Made by a program: the position numbers and the translations under genes
Origin: Thunnus maccoyii
Taxonomy: Eukaryota; Chordata; Actinopteri; Scombriformes; Scombridae
Length of the DNA: 64,000 nucleotides
Reading direction: 5' to 3'
Assembly: GCF_910596095.1 (NCBI RefSeq)
Contig: NC_056553.1
Span: 2,909,791-2,973,790 of the forward strand
Notes under the pieces: generated by a model
What the model was told of the DNA's origin: nothing
What the model saw: only the letters and a program-made list of their open reading frames with translations
The model's database searches: none
Part shown: positions 1-10,900 of the stretch, piece after piece
Position numbering within the stretch: position 1 is the stretch's first letter
How the letters are laid out: every line of letters starts with the position of its first letter

Positions 1-860
1 TTCCAATAAGGTCCTTGTAAATAAACAAATACATGTGCAAATCCCTGAGTGCAGAATGGTAGACAGCATCAAAGGGCTTTAAAGTTGCTGCTAAAGCATG
101 CCTGTACAAGATGTCACCATAGTCAAAAACTGATAAAAAAAAGTTGCCTCAACAAGGGTTTTTCTATGCAGTGGGACGCAGGATTTATTCCTAAAGAAAA
201 AGCCAGTATTTTGCCTTAGTTTACTCACCAAATTTGTTACATGATTTTTGAAGGATATATTCTCATCAATCCAAATGCTAAGGTATTTGTATATCATGAC
301 TCTTTCAATATTGGTGCCACTTTTGGTTGTGATGATGAGGTTATCCGAGGTAATATTTTTGGCTCTAGCGAAAAACATAAGTTTGGTTTTGTCTGCGTTT
401 AAGACTTAACTTTTAAATCAGCTAAACAGATAAAGAGAGATAAAGAGATACTACAGCAGAGTGTACATTATCTGAAGTGCAATACAAAATAGTATCATCA
501 GCGTAAAGATGAATATTACATCCAGTTATAGCAGAAACAATATCATTTATATAAAGTGCAAACAGAACAGGACCAAGGAATGAGCCTTGTGGGACACCTT
601 TTACAATCTGAACAAATTCTGACTTAATAGATCCTATTGCTACACACTGCTTTCTGTCCGTGAGATAACTCTGGAACTTATTAAGTTTTTTAAGAGCAAA
701 GCATGATCAGCTGTATCAAATGCTTTAGAAAGATCAATACAAAGAGCAGCATAGTGTTTCTTGTTATCCAAAGTTGAAATGATGTCATTTAAAACAAGAA
801 TGGCAGCAGTAACAGTGCTGTGCTTTTCTCTAAAACCAGACAGACAGAGGTTCCTTGTTT
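1..860 (-). mobile_element. Decayed non-LTR retrotransposon (LINE) reverse transcriptase, copy A
   Basis: The minus strand encodes broken pieces of a reverse transcriptase. Palm motif A (CIDLSKAFDT) lies near 730, the GVPQGS motif near 590 and the catalytic YADDT box near 510. The post-palm segment (YKYLSIWIDENISFK, then RNKSC) lies at 91-378. Stops and frame changes separate the pieces, so it is inactive. The motif set fits the L2/CR1/Rex side of non-LTR elements; the clade is inferred. The 3' end lies outside the window. Confidence 0.8.
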
Positions 861-1093
861 TATATAGAGATTGTTTTCCTATTTTATTTAATTTTATTTA
901 TAAAAGAAATTATTTTTAATAGTAATTCTGAATTATATCCGTTTTTCTTGTGTTTCTTTATGGAGCTCTGAAATTTTGAAAAAAAGTCACAAAATATATA
1001 AATCATGGTTGTTGTTACTCAGCAGGTATGCACATTGTTTCAATATATTCTAAATTAATTGTCCTTCCTCCTTGTTGGCGTGTGAGGCCAAAC
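1..1093. repeat. Direct repeat, copy A (partner 2874-3966)
   Basis: Positions 1-1093 match 2874-3966 at a constant offset of 2873, with only scattered substitutions and small indels. Similarity stops abruptly after the shared GTGTGAGGCCAAACA. Its left end is cut by the window. The repeat includes the reverse transcriptase relic plus unrelated DNA on its 5' side, so it is a segmental duplication rather than two insertions. Confidence 0.9.
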
Positions 1094-1139
1094 ACTTCAT
1101 TGTTGTGAGAAACCAGTGAAGGAGCACATTCAACTCAGT

Positions 1140-1230
1140 TCAGTTTTATTTATTTAGCGCCAAATCATAACAAAAGTTATCTGAGGGCACTTTTCACATA
1201 GAGCAGGTCTAGTGCGTACTCTGCTTCTCA
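1140..1230. repeat. Fragment of a common teleost dispersed repeat
   Basis: The stretch with TTATTTATTTAGCGCCAAAT, then CATAACAAAAGTTATCTGAG and a CACATAGAGCAGGTC tail, is one I recognise as a high-copy fish repeat end. It lies just downstream of the microseminoprotein-like stop codon. Class uncertain. Confidence 0.45.
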
Positions 1231-1254
1231 TTCATACTCTACATTCAGACTCCA

Positions 1255-1950
1255 TCATTTCCAGGTGGAGATCTTTTTGTCTTCACAAAATAACATTAAC
1301 ACACAGTCATTACTCTCACCGCGGATGTTCACCCTGCAAATAAACAGTAAACAGTTAAATAGAATATGCAGATACAGAAATCATTTTCTTCCCATGTAAA
1401 CACTGTAATTTTGTGATCTGAGAACTTACGTATCACAACAGTCCTCGCAAACACAGTTCTGACATTTGCTGTTTGTCCATGAAGATCCTACAGCATGCCA
1501 TGTGCTATCAATTTGGTCCTGACAATGGGTCCGGCCTGTGGGTGAAAAAAATTATTTATTATTATTTTTATTATTAAAACATTTTCATTATAATCATAAT
1601 GTGGCATTTTTGTGTGAATCTTTGATATTGTTCAAATGAGGAAAACGTGTGTTTATACCAGGAAAGATCTTTGTTCCGAGGCACAAGGCAGTTGACAGTG
1701 ACGGCAGAGCACAGAGCAGCAAAGCCAGAGCCAAATATTTCTGCATAGAGAAATGGAAAGAAACATAGTTTTACATTTGCTTCAGCAGGGAAACGCCCTC
1801 TTTGAACAGGACACTTTTATTTGTTAGTAAACATCAGATTTTATAACAACTCTTCACCATCATAATTTATAAAGTTTATCCTGTCAAAAAAAGAACCAAC
1901 AAACAACTGTAACCAGAATTTCTTAAATCAACAGTAATAAAACTTACCAT
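1255..1950 (-). CDS. Beta-microseminoprotein-like small secreted protein (PSP94 family)
   Basis: Four coding exons on the minus strand: 1948-1950 (ATG only, then GTAAGT), 1659-1740, 1430-1535 and 1255-1333. All junctions have GT/AG signals and the frame is kept throughout (270 nt, 89 residues). Residues 1-19 form a signal peptide (KYLALALLLCALPSLSTA). The mature part carries the family pattern: a cysteine at 21, another at 33, then H42 followed by GSSWTNSKCQNCVC, then CC at 61-62 and cysteines at 74 and 80. That matches human MSMB (10 cysteines, EWQTDNCETCTC and CC), and the ATG-only first exon fits the family. Oddities: the segment between CxC and CC is about four residues shorter than in human, and the tenth cysteine is missing because the protein ends early, leaving an odd number of nine mature cysteines. 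A TTTAAAAG TATA-like site lies at about 2033-2040. The family is secreted and found in seminal and immune contexts; the role of this copy is unknown. Confidence 0.72.
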
Positions 1951-2640
1951 GGTTGCAGTCAGACTTGTCAGACTTCAAAGTGCTCAGGTAAAAGGTCAAA
2001 AATAATGTATTTTGGTCAATGAAGGACTTTGTCTTTTAAACCGTGTCAGCAGGGACCTTTGGAATTAAATTAAAATAGGAGGGGTCACCCAGAGTTTACT
2101 GAAAGAGGTCTCCACCTGTATTTGTTTTAACTAGTGCAGTGCCCGTTCAAAACATGCCTGCTGGGAACGGGCTGATTGATTATTATTTCTCAGGAACCGC
2201 ATATGTATGTATCAATTGACAAACGTATCGATTAAAATTATAATGAATGAATGAATTAAATAGTTTAAATCCAGACAGAAACTTCACCAGTGAGACTCAA
2301 CTGAAGTTGAACCGCAGAAGCAGTTTACGGCTTCCATCGGTTGATGCTGGTGCCAAATGTGCTCTTATTGGCTAGTTTTACTGCCTCCGCCTCTGTTTTT
2401 TTTTCTCTTGTGTGCGCTTGTTCTTCTCTATCGGACAGTTTAACTGAGGACAAACAAACAGACAGACAGATAGACAGACAGTGATTCATCGTTTTTTAGT
2501 TAGATGAACTGCGGTGCCTTCATTTTGTCTTCATTTAAACTCAAAAATCATTGAGGGAGGAGCCCTAATTTACAATGATGTCGAGCAAGAAAGATAATCA
2601 ATAAAACAAACATGTAAATATAATTAATAAATAGAGTAAC
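1951..2640. other. Intergenic DNA, no gene seen
   Basis: This is the upstream flank of the microseminoprotein-like gene. A short GACA/GATA tract lies at about 2450-2482. I see no coding signal and no repeat family that I can name. Confidence 0.5.
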
Positions 2641-3740
2641 AACAACAATTAAAAACAGGTACAAACAGAAGTTAAAAGGTTTGAGACGGTGGATTTAAAA
2701 TGACCAATGTTTTGCAGTGTGTTCCAGCTTGATGGTGCAAAGAAGCCAAAAGCAGATCTTCAAGCTCTGTATGAACACGAGGGACATGTGGAGTGTAAGC
2801 CACCAGTCATTAGTCCTTGTGTAATGTGGTCCAGTGTACCAAACTAGCATGTAATTAATGTAAGAAGGCAGCTTTCCAATAAGGTCCTTGTAAATAAACA
2901 AATACATGTGCAAATCCCTGAGTGCAGAATGGTAGACAGCATCAAAGGGCTTTAAAGTCGCTGCTAAAGCATGCCTGTACAAGATGTCACCATAGTCAAA
3001 AACTGATAAAAAAAAGTTGCCTCAACAAGAGTTTTTCTATGCAGTGGGACGCAGGATTTATTCCTAAAGAAAAAGCCAGTATTTTGCCTTAGTTTACTCA
3101 CCAAATTTGTTACATGATTTTTGAAGGATATATTCTCATCAATCCAAATGCTAAGGTATTTGTATATCATGACTCTTTCAATATTGGTGCCACTTTTGGT
3201 TGTGATGATGAGGTTATCCGAGGTAATATTTTTGGCTCTAGCGAAAAACATAAGTTTGGTTTTGTCTGCGTTTAAGACTTAACTTTTAAATCAGCTAAAC
3301 AGATAAAGAGAGATAAAGAGATACTACAGCAGAGTGTACATTATCTGCAGTGCAATACAAAATAGTATCATCAGCGTAAAGATGAATATTACATCCAGTT
3401 ATAGCAGAAACAATATCATTTATATAAAGTGCAAACAGAACAGGACCAAGGAATGAGCCTTGTGGGACACCTTTTACAATCTGAACAAATTCTGACTTAA
3501 TAGATCCTATTGCTACACACTGCTGTCTGTCCGTGAGATAACTCTGGAACTTATTAAGTTTTTTAAGAGCAAAGCATGATCAGCTGTATCAAATGCTTTA
3601 GAAAGATCAATACAAAGAGCAGCATAGTGTTTCTTGTTATCCAAAGTTGAAATGATGTCATTTAAAACAAGAATGGCAGCAGTAACAGTGCTGTGCTTTT
3701 CTCTAAAACCAGACAGACAGAGGTTCCTTGTTTTATATAG
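2640..3740 (-). mobile_element. Decayed LINE reverse transcriptase, copy B
   Basis: Same relic as copy A but extending further 3'. The C-terminal part of the polyprotein is readable at 2695-2982 (MYRHALAATLKPFDAVYHSA, then KDLIGKLPSYI). The motif-bearing parts follow at 2964-3251 and about 3380-3620 (YADDT, GVPQGS, LSKAFDT). Stops break the frame. Only a few substitutions separate it from copy A. Confidence 0.82.
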
Positions 3741-3966
3741 AGATTGTTTTCCTATTTTATTTAATTTTATTTATAAAAGAAATTGTTTTTAATAGTAATT
3801 CTGAATTATTTCCGTTTTTCTTGTGTTTCTTTATGGAGCTCTGAAAATTTTGAAAAAAGTCACAAAATATAGAAATCATGGTTGTTGTTACTGAGCAGTA
3901 TGCACATTGTTTCAATATATTCTAAATTAATTGTCCTTCCTCCTTGTTGGCGTGTGAGGCCAAACA
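2874..3966. repeat. Direct repeat, copy B (partner 1-1093)
   Basis: Offset +2873 from copy A. The pair flanks the microseminoprotein-like gene, so one unit of roughly 2.9 kb could be part of a tandem array extending left of the window. The right end at 3966 is sharp, and the DNA beyond it differs from that beyond 1093. Confidence 0.9.
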
Positions 3967-4261
3967 ACAACAGATGACTGCATCAAAAATGTAGTTAGAG
4001 TTAAATCTGATGTGTTGACGAGGCACCTGTCTGCAGCCCGATCAGAGACAGAAGGCCTACTTCTCAAAAAAACCCAAAAAACCCAAAAAGGACAGGAAGA
4101 AAGACAGAAAGAAAGGAGGACTGAGAGAGAGAAAGAGTTGAATGTCAAGCCCTCACTAATTGTTTCTATTTTAGAGAGCGGAGCTGCTTTCAGACTGATT
4201 TAAGGAGAGTCGGTGTAAAAGTGACCTAAAAACAAAGCAGAGAGCCGGCTGACGCTCACTG

Positions 4262-4264
<3 letters not shown>

Positions 4265-4318
<54 letters not shown>

Positions 4319-4319
4319 A
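4265..4319. repeat. (CA)n microsatellite
   Basis: About 25 uninterrupted AC units with a short AAAC interruption at the right end. Confidence 0.97.
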
Positions 4320-4651
4320 GATAACATTCGCACACATTTTGTGATGCCGACTAAATCTTGATTGTCTTGCTCTCATCATTTTAATCATTATCGCCATTTC
4401 TTATCCACGTTAATTAATAAACACAAAAAGAGATGCGAGGAAGGAAAAGAGAGACACGAGGTAGAAAGAAAGAAGGGATGAATCCAAAGGTGAGGAGATA
4501 CCTTCTTGTCTTCCCTTTTTCCCTTAAGAGAAGGAAACAAGTACAAGAGGAGAGGGAAGAGGGAGAGTAGTTAAAAAGTAAGATTAAGAAAGCATAAAAG
4601 GAGATGAGATGAGAGGAAGATAGAGCCAGGTGGAGATCTGAGGGTACTCAC
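4320..4651. other. Purine-rich intergenic stretch
   Basis: Rich in GAAGGA/GAGAGG-like purine runs on the plus strand at about 4430-4620. No coding region or known repeat recognised. Confidence 0.4.
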
Positions 4652-4722
4652 CAAAAAGAGAAACACCAGAGGAGCTGATCTTTCTGTGGGGTGATACCGC
4701 CTCCTGCTGGAGAACCGAGGTA
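4652..4722 (-). other. Candidate internal exon of an unknown gene
   Basis: On the minus strand a 71-nt segment is bounded by a good acceptor (CTCTCCTCCTGCAG) and a perfect GTGAGT donor. All three frames are open, so phase cannot be decided. I found no convincing partner exon in the neighbourhood and recognise no protein family. It may also be an untranslated exon or chance. Confidence 0.25.
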
Positions 4723-6090
4723 CTGCAGGAGGAGAGGAGAAGAATGATGTGAGAAACTCAGACTGACAAGAGTGAAACGACTAATTTCTGCTTCAGGTTA
4801 GCGACACACCTGCTCCGCACACTCACAGGCAGCAATAAATGTCAAGTCAAGCCATCAGTTTGTTCCTCCCACACACTCAGAGCTGACTTCCTGTGCAGGA
4901 GGTGGGCAGCCCTCAAACTGTGAGTTTGCTTCATCCATCTGAACCTGCAGCCCACCACCGTCTGCAGCCAACAGCCCTCCAGCAACACAAACTCAGTTCA
5001 CCTGCTTGTCTGTTATATGGGCCTCTATATACACACACACACACACACACACACCATATTTTTACATTTCTTATGCAAGTAACATTATGGAGACATGAGT
5101 TCACCTGACATTTTAAAAGAAATGGTCTAATGGCATCTGACTCACTCAGGCTACAAAAGAGACAATCATACATTTCATCATAAACTGTTATTAAGTACCA
5201 TTATGGTCACTTTCTCACCTTTACCTGAGGAGTTTCTACATTTAAAATAGAAACAGTACATCTGTATAAATAAGGAGTTCAACATTGCAGGGTTTGAGTA
5301 TCACAAGAGCAAATTATTTGATCTTTTTTGATTTTTTTGTTTGCATATATGCAAAAGATAAAAATTGATATACACATATAAACAGAAACAGAAAAATATG
5401 ATGGAGAGTCGCAAAAACCCCTAAGAGGGGCTTGATCAGGCTTCCTCAATGCAACGCTTACTCCGTTAACAAAGGATGCTGTGGTGAAACTACGATGTTC
5501 CAAAAATTGACTACAAAAAGTAGTGAAAAACATTACTCCATTACCAAGGTCAGAACTGAATTATAAAAAAGAGTAAAGGCTACCAGTCACAACACTGAAA
5601 CGAAATGGTCACATAGAGAATTCTTGCTCACACTCAAGCTCCTGAATCCCAATTATTGTATGAAAATGTTAAATGTATGTTAAATGTATGTAAGATAACA
5701 CGTTAGGCCTACAACTCTACCCCTGTACATATCATTCTTAAGTTTCAAACATTTTGAATTGAAAACATCATTGGATTAAAAACCTTTTTTCTTGAAAGAC
5801 AGACTTCTGTGTTGTTTAATATGCTGATTATTAACCTATAATGCATATTAACAACTTAAGAACCACCACACACAACCCAAACACCTTGAAACATTGACTT
5901 GATTGTGCTTTGAAGTTGTTATGGTTGATACAGGCTGTAGATGTGTAATGTGACAAAATAGTTAATTCCCCAAAGATATTAGCCTACTATCAGATAATCA
6001 AGGGCCCAACAGTACTGCACTCAACCATTGGCCAATAACCATCTACCCAGCTGAGTAGTATATATCCCAATGAGCCCATCTTCAATTAGT
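4723..6090. other. Intergenic, no gene recognised
   Basis: Contains a short (AC)n run at about 5030-5054. The rest is AT-rich unique-looking DNA with no sustained coding signal or repeat family that I can name. Confidence 0.45.
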
Positions 6091-6094
6091 GGCC

Positions 6095-6101
6095 TATAAA
6101 A
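6095..6101 (+). promoter_or_regulatory. TATA box of a putative plus-strand promoter
   Basis: TATAAAA sits in a GC-richer context (GGCCTATAAAAGGGCAGC), with ATTGGCC at about 6027, an inverted CCAAT-like site 65 bp upstream. A start site would be expected near 6125. A short open frame begins at 6145. This is pattern evidence only. Confidence 0.4.
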
Positions 6102-6144
6102 GGGCAGCTGGGGAGTATCAGAGTTAAACAGCAAGATGTGAGAC

Positions 6145-6249
6145 ATGGAGCTGCTGCTGCTGTGTGGCTCACATTACAGCCAAACCAAAGAAACATTCAT
6201 AGGAGGAGGATACGACAGCAGAGGCTCATGGCATTGTGTTCACAAATGA
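6145..6249 (+). other. Short open frame with signal-like start
   Basis: ATG at 6145 opens 34 codons starting MELLLLCGSHYS and ends at TGA 6247-6249. The leucine run after the start looks like the beginning of a signal peptide, and the TATA box lies about 45 bp upstream. It could be the remnant of a first coding exon of a secreted protein gene. No downstream exon was found. I do not recognise a product. Confidence 0.2.
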
Positions 6250-6347
6250 TAAGAGGATGCTGATGTGTGTTTTGGACATAGATCACAGGGCACGCATCAA
6301 TTAAACATACTATCAAAGCATAACCCTGCATATCTAATGTGTTTCTA

Positions 6348-6654
6348 GGCGGCTGTGGCTCAGGAGGTAGCGTAGGTCGTCCACTAATCAAAAGATTGGT
6401 GGATCAATTCCCGGCTCCTCCAGTCCACGTGTCGAAGTGTCCTTGGGAAAGATACTGAACCCTAAATTGTTCCTGATGGTTGTGCCATCAGTGTGTGAAT
6501 GATTAGACTCCCTCTGATGGGCAGGTTGGGACCTTGCATGGTAGCCCCTGTACCCATTCAGCCTATGAATGTGTGTGAATGGGTGAATGTGATAAAAAGC
6601 GCTTTAAGTGGTCAGAGGACTAGAGAGGTGCTATATAAGTACAGTCCATTTATC
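6348..6654 (+). mobile_element. tRNA-derived SINE
   Basis: The 5' end reads GGCGGCTGTGGCTCAGGAGG, an A-box-like tRNA start. It is followed by a B-box-like GGATCAATTCCCGGC, then a teleost SINE body (GTCGAAGTGTCCTTGGGAAA) and the end AAGCGCTTTAAGTGGTCAGA, then GCTATATAAGTACAGTCCATTT. Flanking TTTCTA occurs at 6342-6347 and 6655-6660 and may be a short target-site duplication. Pol III-derived and non-coding. Confidence 0.85.
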
Positions 6655-6972
6655 TTTCTACACAGAATATAGCTGTTGCTTTGCTTTAAACAATGATAAT
6701 GTATCATAAGGTTTAAAATGAAAAAAAGGAAAAAAAAACAGCACACTTGTTATTTATTTACATATTATTCTATTGAAACTTTATTTTGTCTTTTACAGGA
6801 GAGGAGCAAAATATACCCCACCCTGATGCGCGTCAAAATTGGTTAAATCCTGGAACTGTGGACAGAACAGTGCAGCTACACTAGGCTTTAAAAAAAGACA
6901 GTACAGACCTATACATGTAGGCTAGTATTTTGTTAAACTTCACTGTTAAGATGTGAAAGATGCATCGTTTGA

Positions 6973-7595
<623 letters not shown>

Positions 7596-7973
7596 AACTG
7601 TTGCAGCTCTAACACGTATTTCTACTGTCTGCCAGGCTCTTGAAACATTAAATCATTACTGCTGTGATAACTTTCCAGAGCAGTTAAATTCTTCAAATAT
7701 AAACCTCAGTGCAGTGTTTCGGTGCCTGATCAGGTTTCAAACCTCGGCATCAGTTACCTCCAGCTGTACCTGAAACAACACGCCTTCACCAACGCAGCAT
7801 TTTTAGTGTTTTTCAGTTTTCAGTCCAACAAAAACAATAATTAAAGTACTCGCTGCTATTTGATTATATAGTGGCAGGACTGAATGTCATACCTGCTGTC
7901 TAATGTGCCTCCTGCTTCTCACTTCAACAGAGCTTCCCTGCTTTTTATGTGATCAGCTGAGACATTAAAGCAA

Positions 7974-10900
7974 TTAAATCTGAATTCTGTGGAGCTTGAT
8001 CTCAAGTTGTTTAAGTTTGATCTTGCAGCCAGAAGAAGAACTTGCTGTCGATCCAGATGCATTGTGTGTCTTCCTGTGGTCTGAGGGCAGGAAGCTTTTC
8101 TTAGTGTGGACACATTCATGACTTGTACCCTCAAATGTTGTTTTGAAGGTTTTCTTGCAGTGCCTGCACTGGTAGGGTTTCTCTCCAGTGTGGACGAGCT
8201 GGTGTCCTCTGAGACTACCAGCAGTGGTGTATGAGGAGCCACACTGGTCACAGTGGTGCGCTTTAACCCCACTGTGCACGACTTCATGAAGTTTAAGTTT
8301 AGATGCTAAGGGGAAACTTTTCCCACACTGTTTGCAGTGGTGCAGCTTCTGTCCAGTGTGCATACGTTGGTGTCTGTCCAGGGTTATTTTCTGACTGTAG
8401 GTTCTTCCACACTCGTCACAGGTGTAAGGTTTATCATTGCTGGGTCCATTTGTGCCGTTCTGCTTCTATAACACAGAAACATACAGAGAGAGCTTAAGTC
8501 AGTGTTTGCTGCAGGGTTTTAAAATGGAGGCTATTGCCACATTTACACTATGTTGGACAGATGGGAAAGATCAGAAAGATTCCCGTGTTAAGGACTTATG
8601 AACGTTCATATCATCTGACAACTCAGGAAGGTTGTACTATAGCTGAGCTGGTTGTATGAAGGTTTTCGATACTGTGTGTATTGACAAAATTACATTATAT
8701 CTATTAAATTTGAATTTAATTACACTAAATGACAAACTTAGGCTGACGTGAGGCACCCATGTTTGTTTACTTTTCAGGAACTGAAAATATAATTGGGCCT
8801 TTCTGAAAAAAAAAATCCCAATTCCCTAGCTGACGTTATTACTTGGATGTTGACATGAACACTATTTACAATTTGAAAACTTGTAATTACAGTAACTCTG
8901 ATATGACAAACTTCTGCTGACATCTTATTGAGCTCGAGGGAAATCAAGCCATGGTCCTCCATCACACAGGAAAGGCCAGAAATGTGTGTGGACACTGTTT
9001 CAACTGTTATCCACTAAATATCCCTACATTGATCATGAGATGAGATGCATCAGGATCGATCTGATTCATCCCAGCAGGAGATTTATCGATCGATCACATT
9101 GTGTGCTCCCTTTACAATACCAAGGTTTCCATCTAAATGTAGTGCAAATTTTAAACAGAATCTGAACGCAGGTCAGCTATTCTGTGATTTAAACGTCTAT
9201 TACAAACGCTGCATACCTTTCAATTAAACAGCTGTTCTATTTTTACTTTCAACCTGCATGTTCTCTGTGACTAGCAGCATTTTTATGGAGGTTTTTGAGC
9301 TGCAGGCTCAGGCCTTGTAACATTATCCACTTTTGTCTTCTTAAAGCCTCAGTTTTACGGTTCAACGGCTTATAAAAACTTAGTTCTTGGTTCTTAACCG
9401 TTAGTAGTGCATCTCACCTCACAGCAGCTTTAAAGAATTTTTCTGTTGTTTGCTAGCAGACAGAAGCACCTTCTCTCAATACAAAGTCAGTGGAGAGCAA
9501 TGAATTGTTTTCCCCTCCGGGGTGGGCGGGACTTAACTGCACTCTGTCTCTATTGTTTTGCTCGGTCTATGGCATCATTTTGGTTGGCAGGTGAGATCTG
9601 TCCATCCTCTACCTGAATGTTGCGGTAACGTAAGTTACCACGACACGAAATGTGACAATTGGTCCAAATCACAAGCGGTCTGTTGATTTGATCATTTCAT
9701 ACAGAAAAGTTGCTGTAATTCAGCAAAACTGCAAGCTCTCGCAAATATTTTTTGATTTTTTGAATTTGCTTTAATTATTGTAAATGTAAAATCACAAATT
9801 CCTGGAGGGACTGAACGCTCCCTGCAGTATCAAAGTAATCCAGTGATAGTTGTCTGTACATCCATGGCTACAATGCATTTTCATGGCATCAATTTTCCAA
9901 AATGAATATATCCCCCAAAGCATTATGGGAACTGTAGAGTTAAGGGCATGATTATGACACAAATTTTAAGACAAGGAACAAGCATATGAACTTTTTCATT
10001 ATTTTTAAGTCATCACTAATGCTCGACATTCTCTTCCATCTATTCATATGCAGATATCTGCCCTGAAACCCCTGATCGAATCAGTTTACCCAGAAATAAC
10101 TGATCTGATAGCAAAAACATGCATAAAATATTGACATTTTAACTTGGGCTCAGTTTTACATACCTCATCATTGTATGGTCTCTCCCCAGTGTGGCTTCGT
10201 CTATGGTGTCTTAGGCTGTTTAAATGCTTGTAAGTTTTCCCACACTGGTCACAGTGGTGCGTTTTCTCCACAGTGTGGACGACTTGATGGTCTTTTAAGT
10301 TCGAAAACATTGGGAAACATTTCCCGCACTGTTCACACCAGTACACATCCTCTCCAGTGTGCATACGCTGGTGTCTTTTTAGGGTGGCTGGCTGTTTGAA
10401 GGTTTTTCCACACTGTTCACAGCTGAACAGCCTACTCTCAGAGTGGGTGTACTGGTGTATTTTTAATTGACCTCGTAAAATAAAAGCTCTGTCGCACTTG
10501 TCACAACGGTGTGTTTTTTCTCCCTTGTGGACTTTTTGATGAACTCGTAGGTTACCAAGTGCAGCAAAAGCTTTGCCACACTGGTCACAGCTGTACGGTT
10601 TTTCTCCAGTATGGACGCGTTGGTGTTGTTTTAAGTGTATATACTCGAAGAAGGATGTTCCACACTGGTCACACATGTGAGGTTTTTCTCCAGTGTGGAT
10701 ACGTTGGTGTACCCTCAAATAACTTTGTCTAGCAAATGCTTTGTCACACTGGTCACAGCGGAAGCGTTTCTCTCTTTTGTGAATGAGTTTATGTACCCTC
10801 AGGGATTGTGCCAAGCTATAGGCTTGTCCACACTCCTCACAGTACAGTTTCTCTCCACTGTGGACCTGTTGGTGGTCTTTGAGGTTAGATGCTCTTGTGA

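Noticed and set aside
6348-6425. Functional tRNA gene
   Set aside because: A- and B-box-like parts exist, but no complete cloverleaf can be drawn and the SINE body follows directly.
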